This document shows, in pieces, positions 13,970-22,321 of a stretch of 22,321 nt of DNA. How positions within the stretch are numbered: the first letter of the stretch is position 1; each line of letters starts with the position of its first letter. The notes under the pieces are model-generated. The model was not told the origin of the DNA and did no database searches. It saw nothing but the letters and a program-made list of their open reading frames with translations. The stretch is from positions 1-22,321 of the forward strand of contig CAYFIR010000109.1 in assembly GCA_964343195.1 (NCBI GenBank). Direction: 5' to 3'. Origin of the DNA: CAYVAP01 sp964343195 (GTDB lineage Bacteria > Bacteroidota > Bacteroidia > J057). The position numbers and the translations under genes were made by a program.

Positions 13970-14590
13970 ATGGACCTTTTTCAGCAAATGTTTGCCGCAC
14001 CGGTAGCGGCCACCATATTCGTCATCACCCTCATCACCAGCATACAGGCTGAGCGTGATCCCATGCTCAAGTCGAAATTTATGTTCAGGCCTACAGCAGT
14101 CTGGGAGAGAAAAGAGTGGTATCGGCTTTTTACCAGTGGCCTTATTCACGGAGGCTGGATGCACCTGATTTTTAACATGCTGGCTTTTTATTTCTTTGCC
14201 TTCATCCTGGAAACCCCTGGAGTTTACCTCAATCACATTGAGTTTGCCATACTATATGTAGGAAGCCTGGCGATTTCAAGTCTTCCCGCATTGATCCGAC
14301 ACAAGGATAATGCGGCCTATCAGGCACTGGGAGCGTCAGGGGCAGTGAGTGCAGTCGTACTTAGCATGGTGATTTTTGAGCCCCACATTGGAATTGGCCT
14401 GCTCTTTATTCCGGGCTACATCCCTGGCTGGCTTTTTGCACTTCTCTATATGGGTTTCAGCTTTGTGGCAGGTTTGAAGCAGTGGGGAAATATTGGACAT
14501 GAGGCCCACCTGTTTGGGGCAATTGCCGGAATTGTCCTGACTCTGCTGATGCAGCCAGATGCCGCGGCACGCTTCCTGGAGCAGTTTTGA
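13970..14590 (+). CDS. Rhomboid family intramembrane serine protease
   Basis: This is a 206-aa membrane protein with about six transmembrane helices. It cleaves transmembrane segments of membrane proteins within the bilayer. The catalytic serine is S123 in GASGAVS (GxSG motif) and the catalytic histidine H180 in GHEAHLFGAIAG. H65 and N69 in HGGWMHLIFNM match the conserved HxxxN of helix 2 that stabilises the oxyanion. There is no extra cytoplasmic domain. Length is typical for the core bacterial form. Substrates cannot be inferred from the neighbours. It is followed after 100 nt by the Na/Pi-family gene on the same strand, which may have its own promoter. Confidence 0.95.
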   Translation: MDLFQQMFAAPVAATIFVITLITSIQAERDPMLKSKFMFRPTAVWERKEWYRLFTSGLIHGGWMHLIFNMLAFYFFAFILETPGVYLNHIEFAILYVGSLAISSLPALIRHKDNAAYQALGASGAVSAVVLSMVIFEPHIGIGLLFIPGYIPGWLFALLYMGFSFVAGLKQWGNIGHEAHLFGAIAGIVLTLLMQPDAAARFLEQF

Positions 14591-14654
14591 GCCTGATTTC
14601 TAGCTATTTAACAGTTTCATAATCTGAAAATAATTCTGAAACGGTAGATCCAAC

Positions 14655-14662
14655 CTACTTTG
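14655..14662 (+). promoter_or_regulatory. Possible -7 box (CTACTTTG)
   Basis: CTACTTTG ends 28 nt before the ATG of the Na/Pi-family gene, nearly the same spacing as the rhomboid promoter box. It deviates from TAnnTTTG in the first two bases, so this is weak support. Confidence 0.25.
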
Positions 14663-14690
14663 CGGCCAGTTTTCTTGATTCACGGGCAAA

Positions 14691-15869
14691 ATGAAGCTTG
14701 TATCACCCCCAAATATTAGAATTATCACCCCTTTGAAGCGATTGAGTTTCCGTCAGTCCAAACAATTATTACGGCTAGCGCAGTTTGTGGCCCTTGGGGG
14801 AGCTTTGTTTCTGTTTCTGTTGGCGCTGATGATGATGGGGGGGAGCTTTCGTCTGGCGGGTACCGGACTCGCTCAAAATCTGGTGGCAGTCACCACCAAT
14901 CCTTTTACTTCTCTTTTTATCGGGTTGCTTGCTACCGCAGTGGTACAGAGTTCCAGTACCACGACTGCCCTCATTGTGGCAATTGTCGCTGCCGGAGACC
15001 TGAACCTGGCCCAGGCCATTCCCATGATCATGGGGGCCAATATTGGGACCACGCTGACCAGTACCATCGTTTCACTGGGGCACATCGGAAATAAAGACGA
15101 ATTTGGAGGGGCTGTAGCCGCTTCTTCCCTGCACGACTTCTTTAATATTCTGACGGTGATCGTCCTTTTTGCGCTAGAATCACTGACGGGGATTTTGAGC
15201 AAAGCCTCCCTTTGGTCAGCCGGACAAATAGGGTTAATTGAATGGGGGGGGCTGGGAAGCCTGCTCTTCTTCATTCATGACATGGCCTACTGGTTTTTGG
15301 CCAAAATGGAGTCGGTACCCTATCTATCCGTGATTGTAGGGCTTGCAGTCCTCTTTTTATCCATTCGGTTGCTTACGCTGGTGATGGAATGGCTGATCAT
15401 CGGACGGGTACAGCGAAACCTGAATGCGATTGTGTTCGGACGCCCCTGGAGGGGATTGGTCAGTGGATTTGGGTTAACGGCGCTGGTGCAGTCAAGCTCG
15501 GTCACTACCTCCCTGATGGTACCGCTTGTGGCTACCCGTAAGGTTTCTCTGGCCAAGGCTTTCCCATTCATTATGGGAGCCAATGTCGGGACGACCAGTA
15601 CGGCTCTGCTGGCCGCACTCATTACCACCGGAAATGGCCGAATCGCAGCTATTTCAGCTGCTTTCGCTCACGTGTTAATCAATCTTATTGGGGTCCTGAT
15701 TTTCTACCCCATTCCTCGACTGCGTGAGTTGCCGGTATTTCTGGCTGAAAAGCTGGGCACCCTTAGCCTCAAAAGCAGGCTCTATGGCATAGCTTACGTT
15801 TTGCTGGCCTTTTTCCTGCTCCCTTTTCTGCTCATCTTTTTTACCGAAGGACTCGGTTGGCTGGAGTAG
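14691..15869 (+). CDS. Na/Pi cotransporter family protein (NptA-like)
   Basis: This is a 392-aa inner-membrane protein of the sodium-phosphate symporter family (SLC34/NptA type). It shows the internal duplication typical of the family: AVVQSSSTTTALIVAIVAAG (84-102) with MGANIGTT (114-121), and ALVQSSSVTTSLMVPLV (264-280) with MGANVGTT (295-302). The two QSSS motifs are at 86-89 and 267-270 and form the substrate site in this family. The C-terminal PhoU-like domain of many bacterial members is absent, so this is the short form. It likely imports or balances phosphate. No pho-type neighbour is present. Confidence 0.92.
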   Translation: MKLVSPPNIRIITPLKRLSFRQSKQLLRLAQFVALGGALFLFLLALMMMGGSFRLAGTGLAQNLVAVTTNPFTSLFIGLLATAVVQSSSTTTALIVAIVAAGDLNLAQAIPMIMGANIGTTLTSTIVSLGHIGNKDEFGGAVAASSLHDFFNILTVIVLFALESLTGILSKASLWSAGQIGLIEWGGLGSLLFFIHDMAYWFLAKMESVPYLSVIVGLAVLFLSIRLLTLVMEWLIIGRVQRNLNAIVFGRPWRGLVSGFGLTALVQSSSVTTSLMVPLVATRKVSLAKAFPFIMGANVGTTSTALLAALITTGNGRIAAISAAFAHVLINLIGVLIFYPIPRLRELPVFLAEKLGTLSLKSRLYGIAYVLLAFFLLPFLLIFFTEGLGWLE

Positions 15870-15985
15870 CCATTTAGTCCCGCGATTGATTTAAGCAGGG
15901 AATAATGGCCTTACCCTGAGAATTTCTCTCCATTGTCCTGTGGTGAGCAGTTGGGCTATGCGCTTTTGGGCTCATCCCAAATTGA

Positions 15986-16030
15986 ACACGGACGGAGTGC
16001 CAGTATCATTGGCCCAAACTCCATCCGTGT
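15986..16030. terminator. Long hairpin between convergent genes
   Basis: ACACGGACGGAGT (15986-15998) pairs at 12 of 13 positions with ACTCCATCCGTGT (16018-16030), and GCCA/TGGC pair inside. It lies 29 nt past the stop of the minus-strand TreS fusion and 116 nt past the plus-strand transporter stop. It may serve both, although neither side has a long U tract. A smaller stem TTTGGG/CCCAAA lies just before it (about 15965-15981). Confidence 0.6.
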
Positions 16031-16059
16031 CTCTCAGTAGGTTTATTTTCCGCAGCCCA

Positions 16060-19000
16060 TTAGCCAAGCTGCTTTTCCTTGATGATCCTTAAAATCCCCA
16101 GTAGGGGTATCTGGGCCAGATCATGGCCCCGTTTCAGCTCAATTCCCAGTTCATACAGGTGGCGCTCGATCAGAAATACGTCGATCAGTAGCTGCCAGTC
16201 ACCGACTTCCTGTGGGATGATCTCATTTCCCTCGGCTACGGACTGGTATCCTTGTATCAGGGAGTGCTTAAGGCCACTGAGCCAGCTTTCGATCCAGGGA
16301 AGGTATTGATCTTCTCGCATGGATGCTGGCCCACCCATAGTCCGCAAGGCATCCAGGGCGACATAGTAGAGGGAAGTGAGCAAGGTCGCAAGGTCTCTTG
16401 CCGGGGACTTTTTCAGCCTAAGCTCACTATAGTTCCGCGTGCGTTCGCCTTCAAAATCAAAAATACAAAAATCAACACCTGTGAACAGGACTTTTCCCAG
16501 GTGTAGGTCTCCATGTATGCGGATTTTTTGTGCGTCAATCTTGTGGGCGTATACCTGTCGGAGGAACTTGAGCAACTGACTCTTCAGTGGGCTAAGTTCA
16601 TCATGATCCAGAATGTCAGACTTTGAAAGGCGTTGGAAAGTTGACCTGACCAATGACTGAAATCCGGAATAGAGGGAGCGCTGATAGTGGAGGGAGAATG
16701 CCTCTGGAGCAAAATCTGCTGCCTGATTATCCAACAGGCCAATGTGGAGCTTGGCGAGGGATTGTCCTAGCAGGGAGGCGCGATTCAGGGGCATATCCGT
16801 CAGGAGGTTTCTCCATGCCTGGGGAATTTGGCTGTCCGATTTGATATTGCCAATATAGGGGCTATCTGGCAGGTCGCCCACGGTCTGGACGCGCTCCAGA
16901 TAGCGCCGTGCAGCATCGAAGAAGTATTGCCAGGCTGTTCCCTGATTCGCTACATATGGCTGCAACAGGGCCAGGGTAAAGGGCGATTTATCGGTCGATT
17001 CATACGACAGGTGTGCCAGATATCCGGGGATGGGCACGTCTTCATGGGCCCGTTGGTTTATTTCCAGATCCGGGTTGATACTGGGATCCAGTCGACGAAA
17101 GATCTTTAGGTAATATTCATCTCCAAAAACCAGCGGATGGTTAAGGCCGCTCAACTTTGCTCTGCGAGCTTTTGGGAGCTCTTGTGGCAGTACAGGAGCG
17201 AAGTCCGGTCGCTTTTGGAATTTCAGGCTGCCCTTGCTTTTTCTCACCTTTTTCATGAGGCGCTTGAGCAAATAATTGTGCAATGCAGGATGGTGCATGG
17301 CCTCCTCCAGATATAGCTTTGCATCCCCTTCCGTGAGGGTGAGGACAATTTTGTCTGTTTCCGGGGGCTCTTCAGTAGGTGAATGTGGGGTGGGGTGCAT
17401 GGCCAGGAAGTACCACTCCGGAAATCCCTTGGTATAGTTGACCTTGAGGATCAGCAGGGCAATTTCCTGGTTGGCTTCCTTTACAATCTGGAAATGCTCG
17501 ACTTCCACTGCATCCAGCACATGATCGGGCAGGGTATACCTCCTGCTGCGAATCAGGAAGGCTGGGAAAACCTGCTGGGCCATTAATTCCAGTTGGTTGG
17601 GGGCAAAAAGTTCCTTCCATTCATCGAGCTTCCACTCCATCGAAACCGGCTGGTTTTTCTCTGTCTGAGCCCGTTTGGGGGGAGCCAGTTCAAACCAGTA
17701 ATACCCGTATGGCCCCAGGGTGTATCGGTTTTCGCCCGCCTCAATTTTAGGGAAAGGATTCTGCCCAAATACTTCGACGGGCTTGTATCCCACAAAATCC
17801 GGCAACTCTACTTCTACTGACTGTGGGTGACGGGATAGATTCGCCAGGATGAGCAGGTGTTCATCCTGGTAAGTCCTCGTAAATGCAAGGACCTTGGCGT
17901 TTTCGGGTGCCAGAAACTGGATGTCTCCCCGGCCAAATGCACGATAGCGCTTTCGCACGTTGATCATGCGCTTCATCCACCAAAGAAGAGAGGACGAGTT
18001 ATTTTGCTGCGTTTCCACGTTAACGGTCTCAAAGTGGTACTCCGGATCGTTGATAAGAGGCAGATACAATCGGTGCGGATGGGTGCGCGAAAATCCTGCG
18101 TTTCGGTCGGGGCTCCACTGCATGGGGGTTCTGACCCCGTCCCGGTCACCCAGGTGGACATTGTCCCCCATGCCGATTTCGTCCCCATAATAGACAACGG
18201 GAGTTCCCGGCATGGAGAATAGCAGGCAGTTCATCAGTTCGATTTTCTGGCGATGGTTGTCCAGAAGCGGTGCCAGGCGGTGCCGGATGCCGAGATTGAT
18301 ACGGGAAAGGGCATCCTTGTTATAGGCCCGGTACATGTAGTCCCGTTCCTCATCGGTTACCATCTCGAGGGTTAATTCGTCGTGGTTTCGCAGGAACATT
18401 CCCCACTGGCAGTTTTCGGGGATGTCCGGAGTCTGGTCTATGATGTCGATGATGGGGTAGCGATCCTCCATTTTGAGGGCCATGAACATCCTGGGCATGA
18501 TGGGGAAGTGGTAGTTCATGTGGCACTCGTCGCCGTCGCCAAAGTAGGAAGCAGAGTCTTCTGGCCACATATTGGCTTCGGCCAGTAGCATGACATTGGG
18601 ATTCTTTTTCTCCACGTGGGTCCTGAGTTTTTTCAGGAAGTCATGGGTTTCCGGCAGGTTCTCACAGTTGGTGCCGTCCCGTTCAAAGAGGTAGGGGACC
18701 GCATCCAGGCGAAATCCATCTACTCCCAGGTCTATCCAGAAGTCCATGATTCGGAAAACTTCTTTCTGGACTTCGGGGTGATCGTAGTTCAGGTCTGGTT
18801 GGTGAGAGTAGAATCTGTGCCAATAATAGGCCTGGGCTACGGAATCCCAGCTCCAGTTGGAGGATTCGAAGTCCTGGAAAATGATGCGTACATCCTTGTA
18901 GCGCTCTGATGAGTCACTCCAGACGTAATAATCGCGGTATTTGGAGCCTGGTTTTGCCTTGCGTGCTCGCTGGAACCAGGGGTGCTGGTCCGAGGTATGG

Positions 19001-19320
19001 TTGATGACCAGCTCGGTGATGACTTTTAGGCCACGCTGGTGAGCCAGCTTCATGAGCTTTTTAAACTGGCGTATGGTGCCGTAGTCTGGATTTATGCTGT
19101 AGTAATCTGAAATATCATACCCTCCGTCTCTTTGGGGAGAGGGATAGAAAGGCAACAGCCAGATGGTGGTTACGCCGAGATCCTGGAGGTAGTCCAGTCG
19201 TTCGATGAGTCCCTGGAAGTCTCCGATTCCATCCGCATTGCCATCAGCAAATGCCTTGATGTGAAGTTCGTAGATGATTGCGTCCTTAAACCATAGCGGG
19301 TCTTGTTCGATAAGTGTCAA
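16060..19320 (-). CDS. treS: Trehalose synthase-maltokinase fusion (TreS-Mak)
   Basis: This 1086-aa cytoplasmic bifunctional enzyme interconverts trehalose and maltose and phosphorylates maltose to maltose 1-phosphate, the donor for GlgE in alpha-glucan synthesis. Residues 1 to about 560 are a GH13 TreS: LWFKDAIIYELHIKAF at the start, nucleophile D206 (GFRLDAVPYLFER), acid/base E248 (LLAEANMWPED), and transition-state residue D314 (RNHDE). Residues about 570-1086 form the maltokinase: an N-terminal cap, then the aminoglycoside-phosphotransferase-like site with H936-G-D938 (RIHGDLHLGK) and D955/E957 (FDFEGE). The start codon is TTG: no ATG or GTG lies between it and the upstream in-frame TAA 18 codons before, and TreS homology begins about 8 residues in. 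Length is normal for the fusion. No glgE or glgB lies in the window. Confidence 0.95.
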   Translation of the reverse strand: MTLIEQDPLWFKDAIIYELHIKAFADGNADGIGDFQGLIERLDYLQDLGVTTIWLLPFYPSPQRDGGYDISDYYSINPDYGTIRQFKKLMKLAHQRGLKVITELVINHTSDQHPWFQRARKAKPGSKYRDYYVWSDSSERYKDVRIIFQDFESSNWSWDSVAQAYYWHRFYSHQPDLNYDHPEVQKEVFRIMDFWIDLGVDGFRLDAVPYLFERDGTNCENLPETHDFLKKLRTHVEKKNPNVMLLAEANMWPEDSASYFGDGDECHMNYHFPIMPRMFMALKMEDRYPIIDIIDQTPDIPENCQWGMFLRNHDELTLEMVTDEERDYMYRAYNKDALSRINLGIRHRLAPLLDNHRQKIELMNCLLFSMPGTPVVYYGDEIGMGDNVHLGDRDGVRTPMQWSPDRNAGFSRTHPHRLYLPLINDPEYHFETVNVETQQNNSSSLLWWMKRMINVRKRYRAFGRGDIQFLAPENAKVLAFTRTYQDEHLLILANLSRHPQSVEVELPDFVGYKPVEVFGQNPFPKIEAGENRYTLGPYGYYWFELAPPKRAQTEKNQPVSMEWKLDEWKELFAPNQLELMAQQVFPAFLIRSRRYTLPDHVLDAVEVEHFQIVKEANQEIALLILKVNYTKGFPEWYFLAMHPTPHSPTEEPPETDKIVLTLTEGDAKLYLEEAMHHPALHNYLLKRLMKKVRKSKGSLKFQKRPDFAPVLPQELPKARRAKLSGLNHPLVFGDEYYLKIFRRLDPSINPDLEINQRAHEDVPIPGYLAHLSYESTDKSPFTLALLQPYVANQGTAWQYFFDAARRYLERVQTVGDLPDSPYIGNIKSDSQIPQAWRNLLTDMPLNRASLLGQSLAKLHIGLLDNQAADFAPEAFSLHYQRSLYSGFQSLVRSTFQRLSKSDILDHDELSPLKSQLLKFLRQVYAHKIDAQKIRIHGDLHLGKVLFTGVDFCIFDFEGERTRNYSELRLKKSPARDLATLLTSLYYVALDALRTMGGPASMREDQYLPWIESWLSGLKHSLIQGYQSVAEGNEIIPQEVGDWQLLIDVFLIERHLYELGIELKRGHDLAQIPLLGILRIIKEKQLG

Positions 19321-19839
19321 GGTTGGGAAGCTTTTAGTTGGTTGAAGAAAAATATATAGAAACGGGGACGTTTACGAGTAGCAGCCTGGGGGGGACAAAA
19401 GTCGCGAATTTGGCTCAGAAACCACGTTTTTATCACGCAAATGAAATAGTGTACAAAATACCCTCTTGTCTTACAACCATTCGCTCCGGCAAAATCGCGC
19501 ATTAAACCATAAATGCAACCATTCGGATATGACCTGACTGATAGGCCTGTTCCGTTCGCTACTTTTACAATCGGAAAGGGTAGAAAAAGTTATCCACCCT
19601 CGACAAAAAACACTTGCGAAATGGATTTTCGAACCTGTCTGACGTCTAATCCTCGGCTAGTAAGTAAGAAAACTTTTTCAACACAGTCCAGAATTTCCCT
19701 TGCTATTGCGGCTGTGTTGCTTTCCGTTACCAACTGGCCCTGGATGATCTAAAACCGATTCCCCCATTTCTCTTCACTACTATTAACTCCCGGATTTTCT
19801 TGTTCCAATTACCACCTGTTAACAATCCAACAAAAAGTC
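19321..19839. other. Gap between divergent TreS fusion and exopolysaccharide cluster
   Basis: This 519-nt stretch should hold the promoters of the TreS-Mak gene (minus) and of the exopolysaccharide genes (plus). I find no exact TAnnTTTG box; TACTTTTA at 19560-19567 (plus strand) is the closest. A small open frame at 19513-19752 has no recognisable features. No strong hairpin, RNA gene or repeat is evident. Confidence 0.4.
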
Positions 19840-21243
19840 ATGGAAAGCTTTGGCGCTAATTCACCTCGTAATCTCCTTCGGGTATTGATCCTGATCACAG
19901 AGGTGTTGCTCATCATCCTTGCCAATGAACTCAGTTATCAGCTTCATGCTGAGCTATCGACTCAGTTTAAGCTGAGCTTTTTTCCTTTTCTCGGCGTTTC
20001 TACCCTGGCCTGGGTAAGCATGGGGATGCTGGTCGGGAACTATAACATGTCCAACATGTTTGACCCACGCAGTGTCCTGCGTACCATCCTTGGAACCTTT
20101 ACCCTGCAGGCTCCCCTATTGTATGCCTTTTATTACGCCAACAACCTATACAGCGATGTGCTGTTCCCTGCCAGCCACTTCCTGGAGAGCAGCCTCTTCA
20201 CACTGGCATTTGTAGGAGCTTTCCGATACGGAATGGCTCAATTGTACATGCATCGCAAGCGCCTCTACCGCAACTACAAGGCTGTAATTATCGGCTCTGG
20301 TCGCTCTGCTGCGGCAGTAGGTGACTACCTGCGTTCGCAGTCACTGGAAGTCTACCACTTTGCCAGCGACAATGGCGATGCTACTGGACTGGAAGCTGTT
20401 GAGAGCTTCAAGGAAAGCATCCCCAGCCTGAAAAAACTCTGTCTCAACGAAGGCATTCAGGAAATCTACTATACCCTTCCCATCACTGATCATCAGGCGA
20501 TTGAGGAAGTATGGGACTTTGCGGACAATAACTACATCGCATTCAAAATCGCCAACGATTTTGATCTGCTGAACAACAAGAAGGTAGCGATCTCCTTCTT
20601 CGATCAGACGCCGGTTATTTCGATGAAGCACGTACCACTTGCTTCTCGCTTCAACCGTCTGTTCAAGCGGGTGTTTGATGTGATCTTCTCTGGTCTGATC
20701 ATGGTGACCATCTTCCCGATCATGTACGCGATCATCGGGACCCTGATCAAGCTTGATTCTCCGGGACCTGTGTTCTTCCGTCAGGCACGAGCTGGCCGCA
20801 AGAACCAGAAGTTCAAGGTGTATAAGTTCCGCACCATGCGCAACGACCCCAAGGCTGAGTTTAAGCAGGCTACCAAAAACGACAGCCGTATCACCAAGAT
20901 CGGAGCTTTCTTACGGAAGACCAGCCTGGATGAGTTCCCTCAGTTTATCAATGTACTGAAAGGCGAGATGTCCGTAGTAGGTCCCCGCCCTCACCCACTG
21001 AAGCTGGATGAGATGTCTGCTCCCAATATTGACCGCTACAACGCCCGCTACTGGATCAAGCCCGGCATCACCGGTCAGGCTCAGGCAAACGGATATCGTG
21101 GGGAGACCAATGACCCCGAACTGATGCGTAAGCGCGTAGAGTTTGATAATTGGTACGTGGAAAACTGGAGTTTGGCACTAGACTTGAAGTTGATCATCAA
21201 GACCGTAACAAATGTGATACAAGGGGAAGATAACGCATACTAA
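19840..21243 (+). CDS. Exopolysaccharide polyprenyl glycosylphosphotransferase
   Basis: This 467-aa inner-membrane enzyme transfers a sugar 1-phosphate from a nucleotide sugar to undecaprenyl phosphate, the first step of repeat-unit assembly. The N-terminal half has four predicted transmembrane helices (within about 12-130), followed by a CoA-binding-like Rossmann segment (AVIIGSGRSAAAVGDYL, 149-164). After a further membrane helix (about 280-303) comes the catalytic sugar-transferase domain. Its conserved blocks are PGPVFFRQARAGRKNQKFKV (308-327), KFRTM (329-333), RKTSLDEFPQFINVLKGEMS with D364-E365, VGPRPHP (380-386) and KPGITGQAQ (407-415). The layout matches WcaJ/PssY-type enzymes; the sugar could be glucose, galactose or a related hexose. 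It is the first gene of a plus-strand cluster. Confidence 0.95.
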   Translation: MESFGANSPRNLLRVLILITEVLLIILANELSYQLHAELSTQFKLSFFPFLGVSTLAWVSMGMLVGNYNMSNMFDPRSVLRTILGTFTLQAPLLYAFYYANNLYSDVLFPASHFLESSLFTLAFVGAFRYGMAQLYMHRKRLYRNYKAVIIGSGRSAAAVGDYLRSQSLEVYHFASDNGDATGLEAVESFKESIPSLKKLCLNEGIQEIYYTLPITDHQAIEEVWDFADNNYIAFKIANDFDLLNNKKVAISFFDQTPVISMKHVPLASRFNRLFKRVFDVIFSGLIMVTIFPIMYAIIGTLIKLDSPGPVFFRQARAGRKNQKFKVYKFRTMRNDPKAEFKQATKNDSRITKIGAFLRKTSLDEFPQFINVLKGEMSVVGPRPHPLKLDEMSAPNIDRYNARYWIKPGITGQAQANGYRGETNDPELMRKRVEFDNWYVENWSLALDLKLIIKTVTNVIQGEDNAY

Positions 21244-21348
21244 TTCATGTATGGTCCTCGCTATAAGTGTCATAAGATCTTTTCGCAAATCGTCTATTTT
21301 TGATCAGACAACTAAACGGCCTTCAGGCATTTCGGCTTCAAGAATCAC

Positions 21349-22143
21349 ATGAATAATTCTCATAAGAAACTCCCTGTTCTCGGTACCCAGCTTTCTTTAG
21401 GATCTTACGATGACATGGTAGCAGCCATCTCCACCGCCTCGAGAACAAGAGAGAGTGGATCTGCATACACCTGCTGTGTAAATGTGCACATGATCATTGA
21501 GGCCTATCAGGATCGCTCCTTCCAACGGGTTGTTAACAATGCTGACTTTGGAACGGTCGATGGAAACCCTTTGACAACTGCCCTGAGTCTCTTTCATAAT
21601 GTGGATCAGCCCCGTGTAGCCGGTATGGACCTGCTGCCCTCAATTCTAAAGTACGGGGAAGAGCAGGGACTCCGAATCTTTTTCCTTGGAGACACCGATG
21701 AGGTACTGGGGAAACTGGAAACACAGATAAAAAAAGAGTTTCCCAGGCTATCACTAGCCGGTTTTTACTCTCCCCCATTCCGTCCACTTTCCGAAGAGGA
21801 AGATCAGGATCTGATCGACCGCATCAACCAGGCACAAACCGATGTGCTGTTTGTAGCACTGGGATGTCCCAAGCAGGAAAAGTGGATGGCAGACCATCAC
21901 GGGAAGGTTAAGGCCTCGATGGTAGGGGTCGGAAATGCTTTCCGGGCCTATCTCGGACTGGAAAAACGTGCCCCAGAGTGGATGCGCTCTCTTTCCCTTG
22001 AGTGGCTATTTCGCTTTGCCCAGAACCCCAAAAGACTTTGGAAGCGCTATATGGTGACCAATAGCGTGTTCCTCTGGCTGGTAGCTAAAACCTGGCTAGG
22101 TCAGAAGCTATCGCCCTCTAAAAAAGTAGTATCTGCCTCCTAA
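21349..22143 (+). CDS. WecG/TagA/CpsF family glycosyltransferase
   Basis: This 264-aa GT26 enzyme probably adds the second sugar (typically a ManNAc or ManNAcA type in characterised members) to the lipid-linked first sugar made by the gene upstream. The family signatures are VNVHMIIEAYQD, NNADFGTVDGNPL (63-75) with D71 as the likely catalytic aspartate, FFLGDTDEVL (111-120) for nucleotide-sugar binding, and VALGCPKQEKWM (169-180). VGVGNAFRAYLG and KRAPEWMRSLSLEWLFR close the domain. The C-terminal tail LFRFAQNPKRLWKRYMVTNS with following hydrophobic residues suggests membrane association. The start ATG lies 105 nt after the previous stop, so they are probably cotranscribed. Confidence 0.93.
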   Translation: MNNSHKKLPVLGTQLSLGSYDDMVAAISTASRTRESGSAYTCCVNVHMIIEAYQDRSFQRVVNNADFGTVDGNPLTTALSLFHNVDQPRVAGMDLLPSILKYGEEQGLRIFFLGDTDEVLGKLETQIKKEFPRLSLAGFYSPPFRPLSEEEDQDLIDRINQAQTDVLFVALGCPKQEKWMADHHGKVKASMVGVGNAFRAYLGLEKRAPEWMRSLSLEWLFRFAQNPKRLWKRYMVTNSVFLWLVAKTWLGQKLSPSKKVVSAS

Positions 22144-22197
22144 TCTCAACGGAGGTTCTATTCAAACAATTCTCTTTTATTCATTCTGAAATCCAAC

Positions 22198-22321
22198 ATG
22201 AAAAAAGCCTTCATCACTGGTATTACTGGCCAGGACGGATCTTTCCTTGCAGAGCTTCTATTAGAAAAAGGCTATGAAGTTCATGGCATCATTCGTCGTG
22301 CGAGTGTGTTCAACACCTCTC
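22198..22321 (+). CDS. gmd: GDP-mannose 4,6-dehydratase, 5' part only
   Basis: The first 41 codons read MKKAFITGITGQDGSFLAEL then LLEKGYEVHGIIRRASVFNTS. This is the characteristic N-terminus of Gmd: GITGQDG is the GxxGxxG NADP-binding loop and HGIIRR the strand that discriminates NADP. Gmd converts GDP-mannose to GDP-4-keto-6-deoxymannose, precursor of GDP-fucose, GDP-rhamnose or perosamine. It starts 54 nt after the WecG-like gene, so it likely belongs to the same operon and supplies a deoxyhexose for the polymer. The gene runs off the window. Confidence 0.93.
   Translation, partial: MKKAFITGITGQDGSFLAELLLEKGYEVHGIIRRASVFNTS

Noticed and set aside
19317..19502. 61-codon minus-strand frame overlapping the TreS start
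   Set aside because: It shows no recognisable features and overlaps the upstream non-coding region and the TTG start in another frame.
19513..19752. 79-codon open frame upstream of the exopolysaccharide genes
   Set aside because: It shows no domain, odd composition and no promoter; it looks like chance coding in a leader region.

Overview
The window looks like chromosomal DNA from a member of the Bacteroidota, possibly a Saprospiria/Lewinella-like marine lineage; the phylum is well supported and the finer placement is a guess. Three secreted proteins end in type IX secretion (T9SS) C-terminal sorting domains (pattern xWPVPAD...SGVYFL...K-x-[IL]-I-K-H or similar) and a fourth ends in a shorter domain of the same kind. 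Start codons lack clear Shine-Dalgarno sequences, and at least two genes are preceded by the Bacteroidota -7 promoter box TAnnTTTG.

Left part (1-10.7 kb), nearly all on the minus strand: a group of secreted, carbohydrate-directed proteins. These are a GH27 alpha-galactosidase-like enzyme with NPCBM modules, a clan GH-A-like glycosidase with ricin-lectin, Fn3 and LamG modules, a small putative carbohydrate-binding protein, and a large secreted repeat protein. The genes are separated by long intergenic stretches rich in fold-back DNA: two copies of a MITE-like element with TTAGGAACGC ends, a 167-bp fold-back element that overlaps a stop codon, three copies of a ~57-nt hairpin repeat, strong terminators, and remains of one or two decayed binding-module genes (7.96-8.7 kb).

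Middle (10.7-16 kb): a beta-propeller protein with a C-terminal SPOR domain (minus). Next come two tandem minus-strand small-RNA cassettes, each with an AT-rich promoter-like region, a tRNA-like body, a shared trailer and a terminator. Neither tRNA-like body is canonical, and this is the most puzzling part of the window. Beyond them lies a one-domain voltage-gated cation channel with a TIEGW selectivity filter (minus), divergent from a rhomboid protease and a Na/Pi-cotransporter-family protein (plus).

Right part (16-22.3 kb): a TreS-maltokinase fusion (minus, TTG start) linking trehalose, maltose and maltose 1-phosphate. After a 519-nt gap follows the start of an exopolysaccharide cluster on the plus strand: polyprenyl glycosylphosphotransferase, WecG/TagA-type glycosyltransferase, and the first 41 codons of gmd. 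This order fits initiation on a lipid carrier, addition of a second sugar, and supply of a GDP-deoxyhexose.
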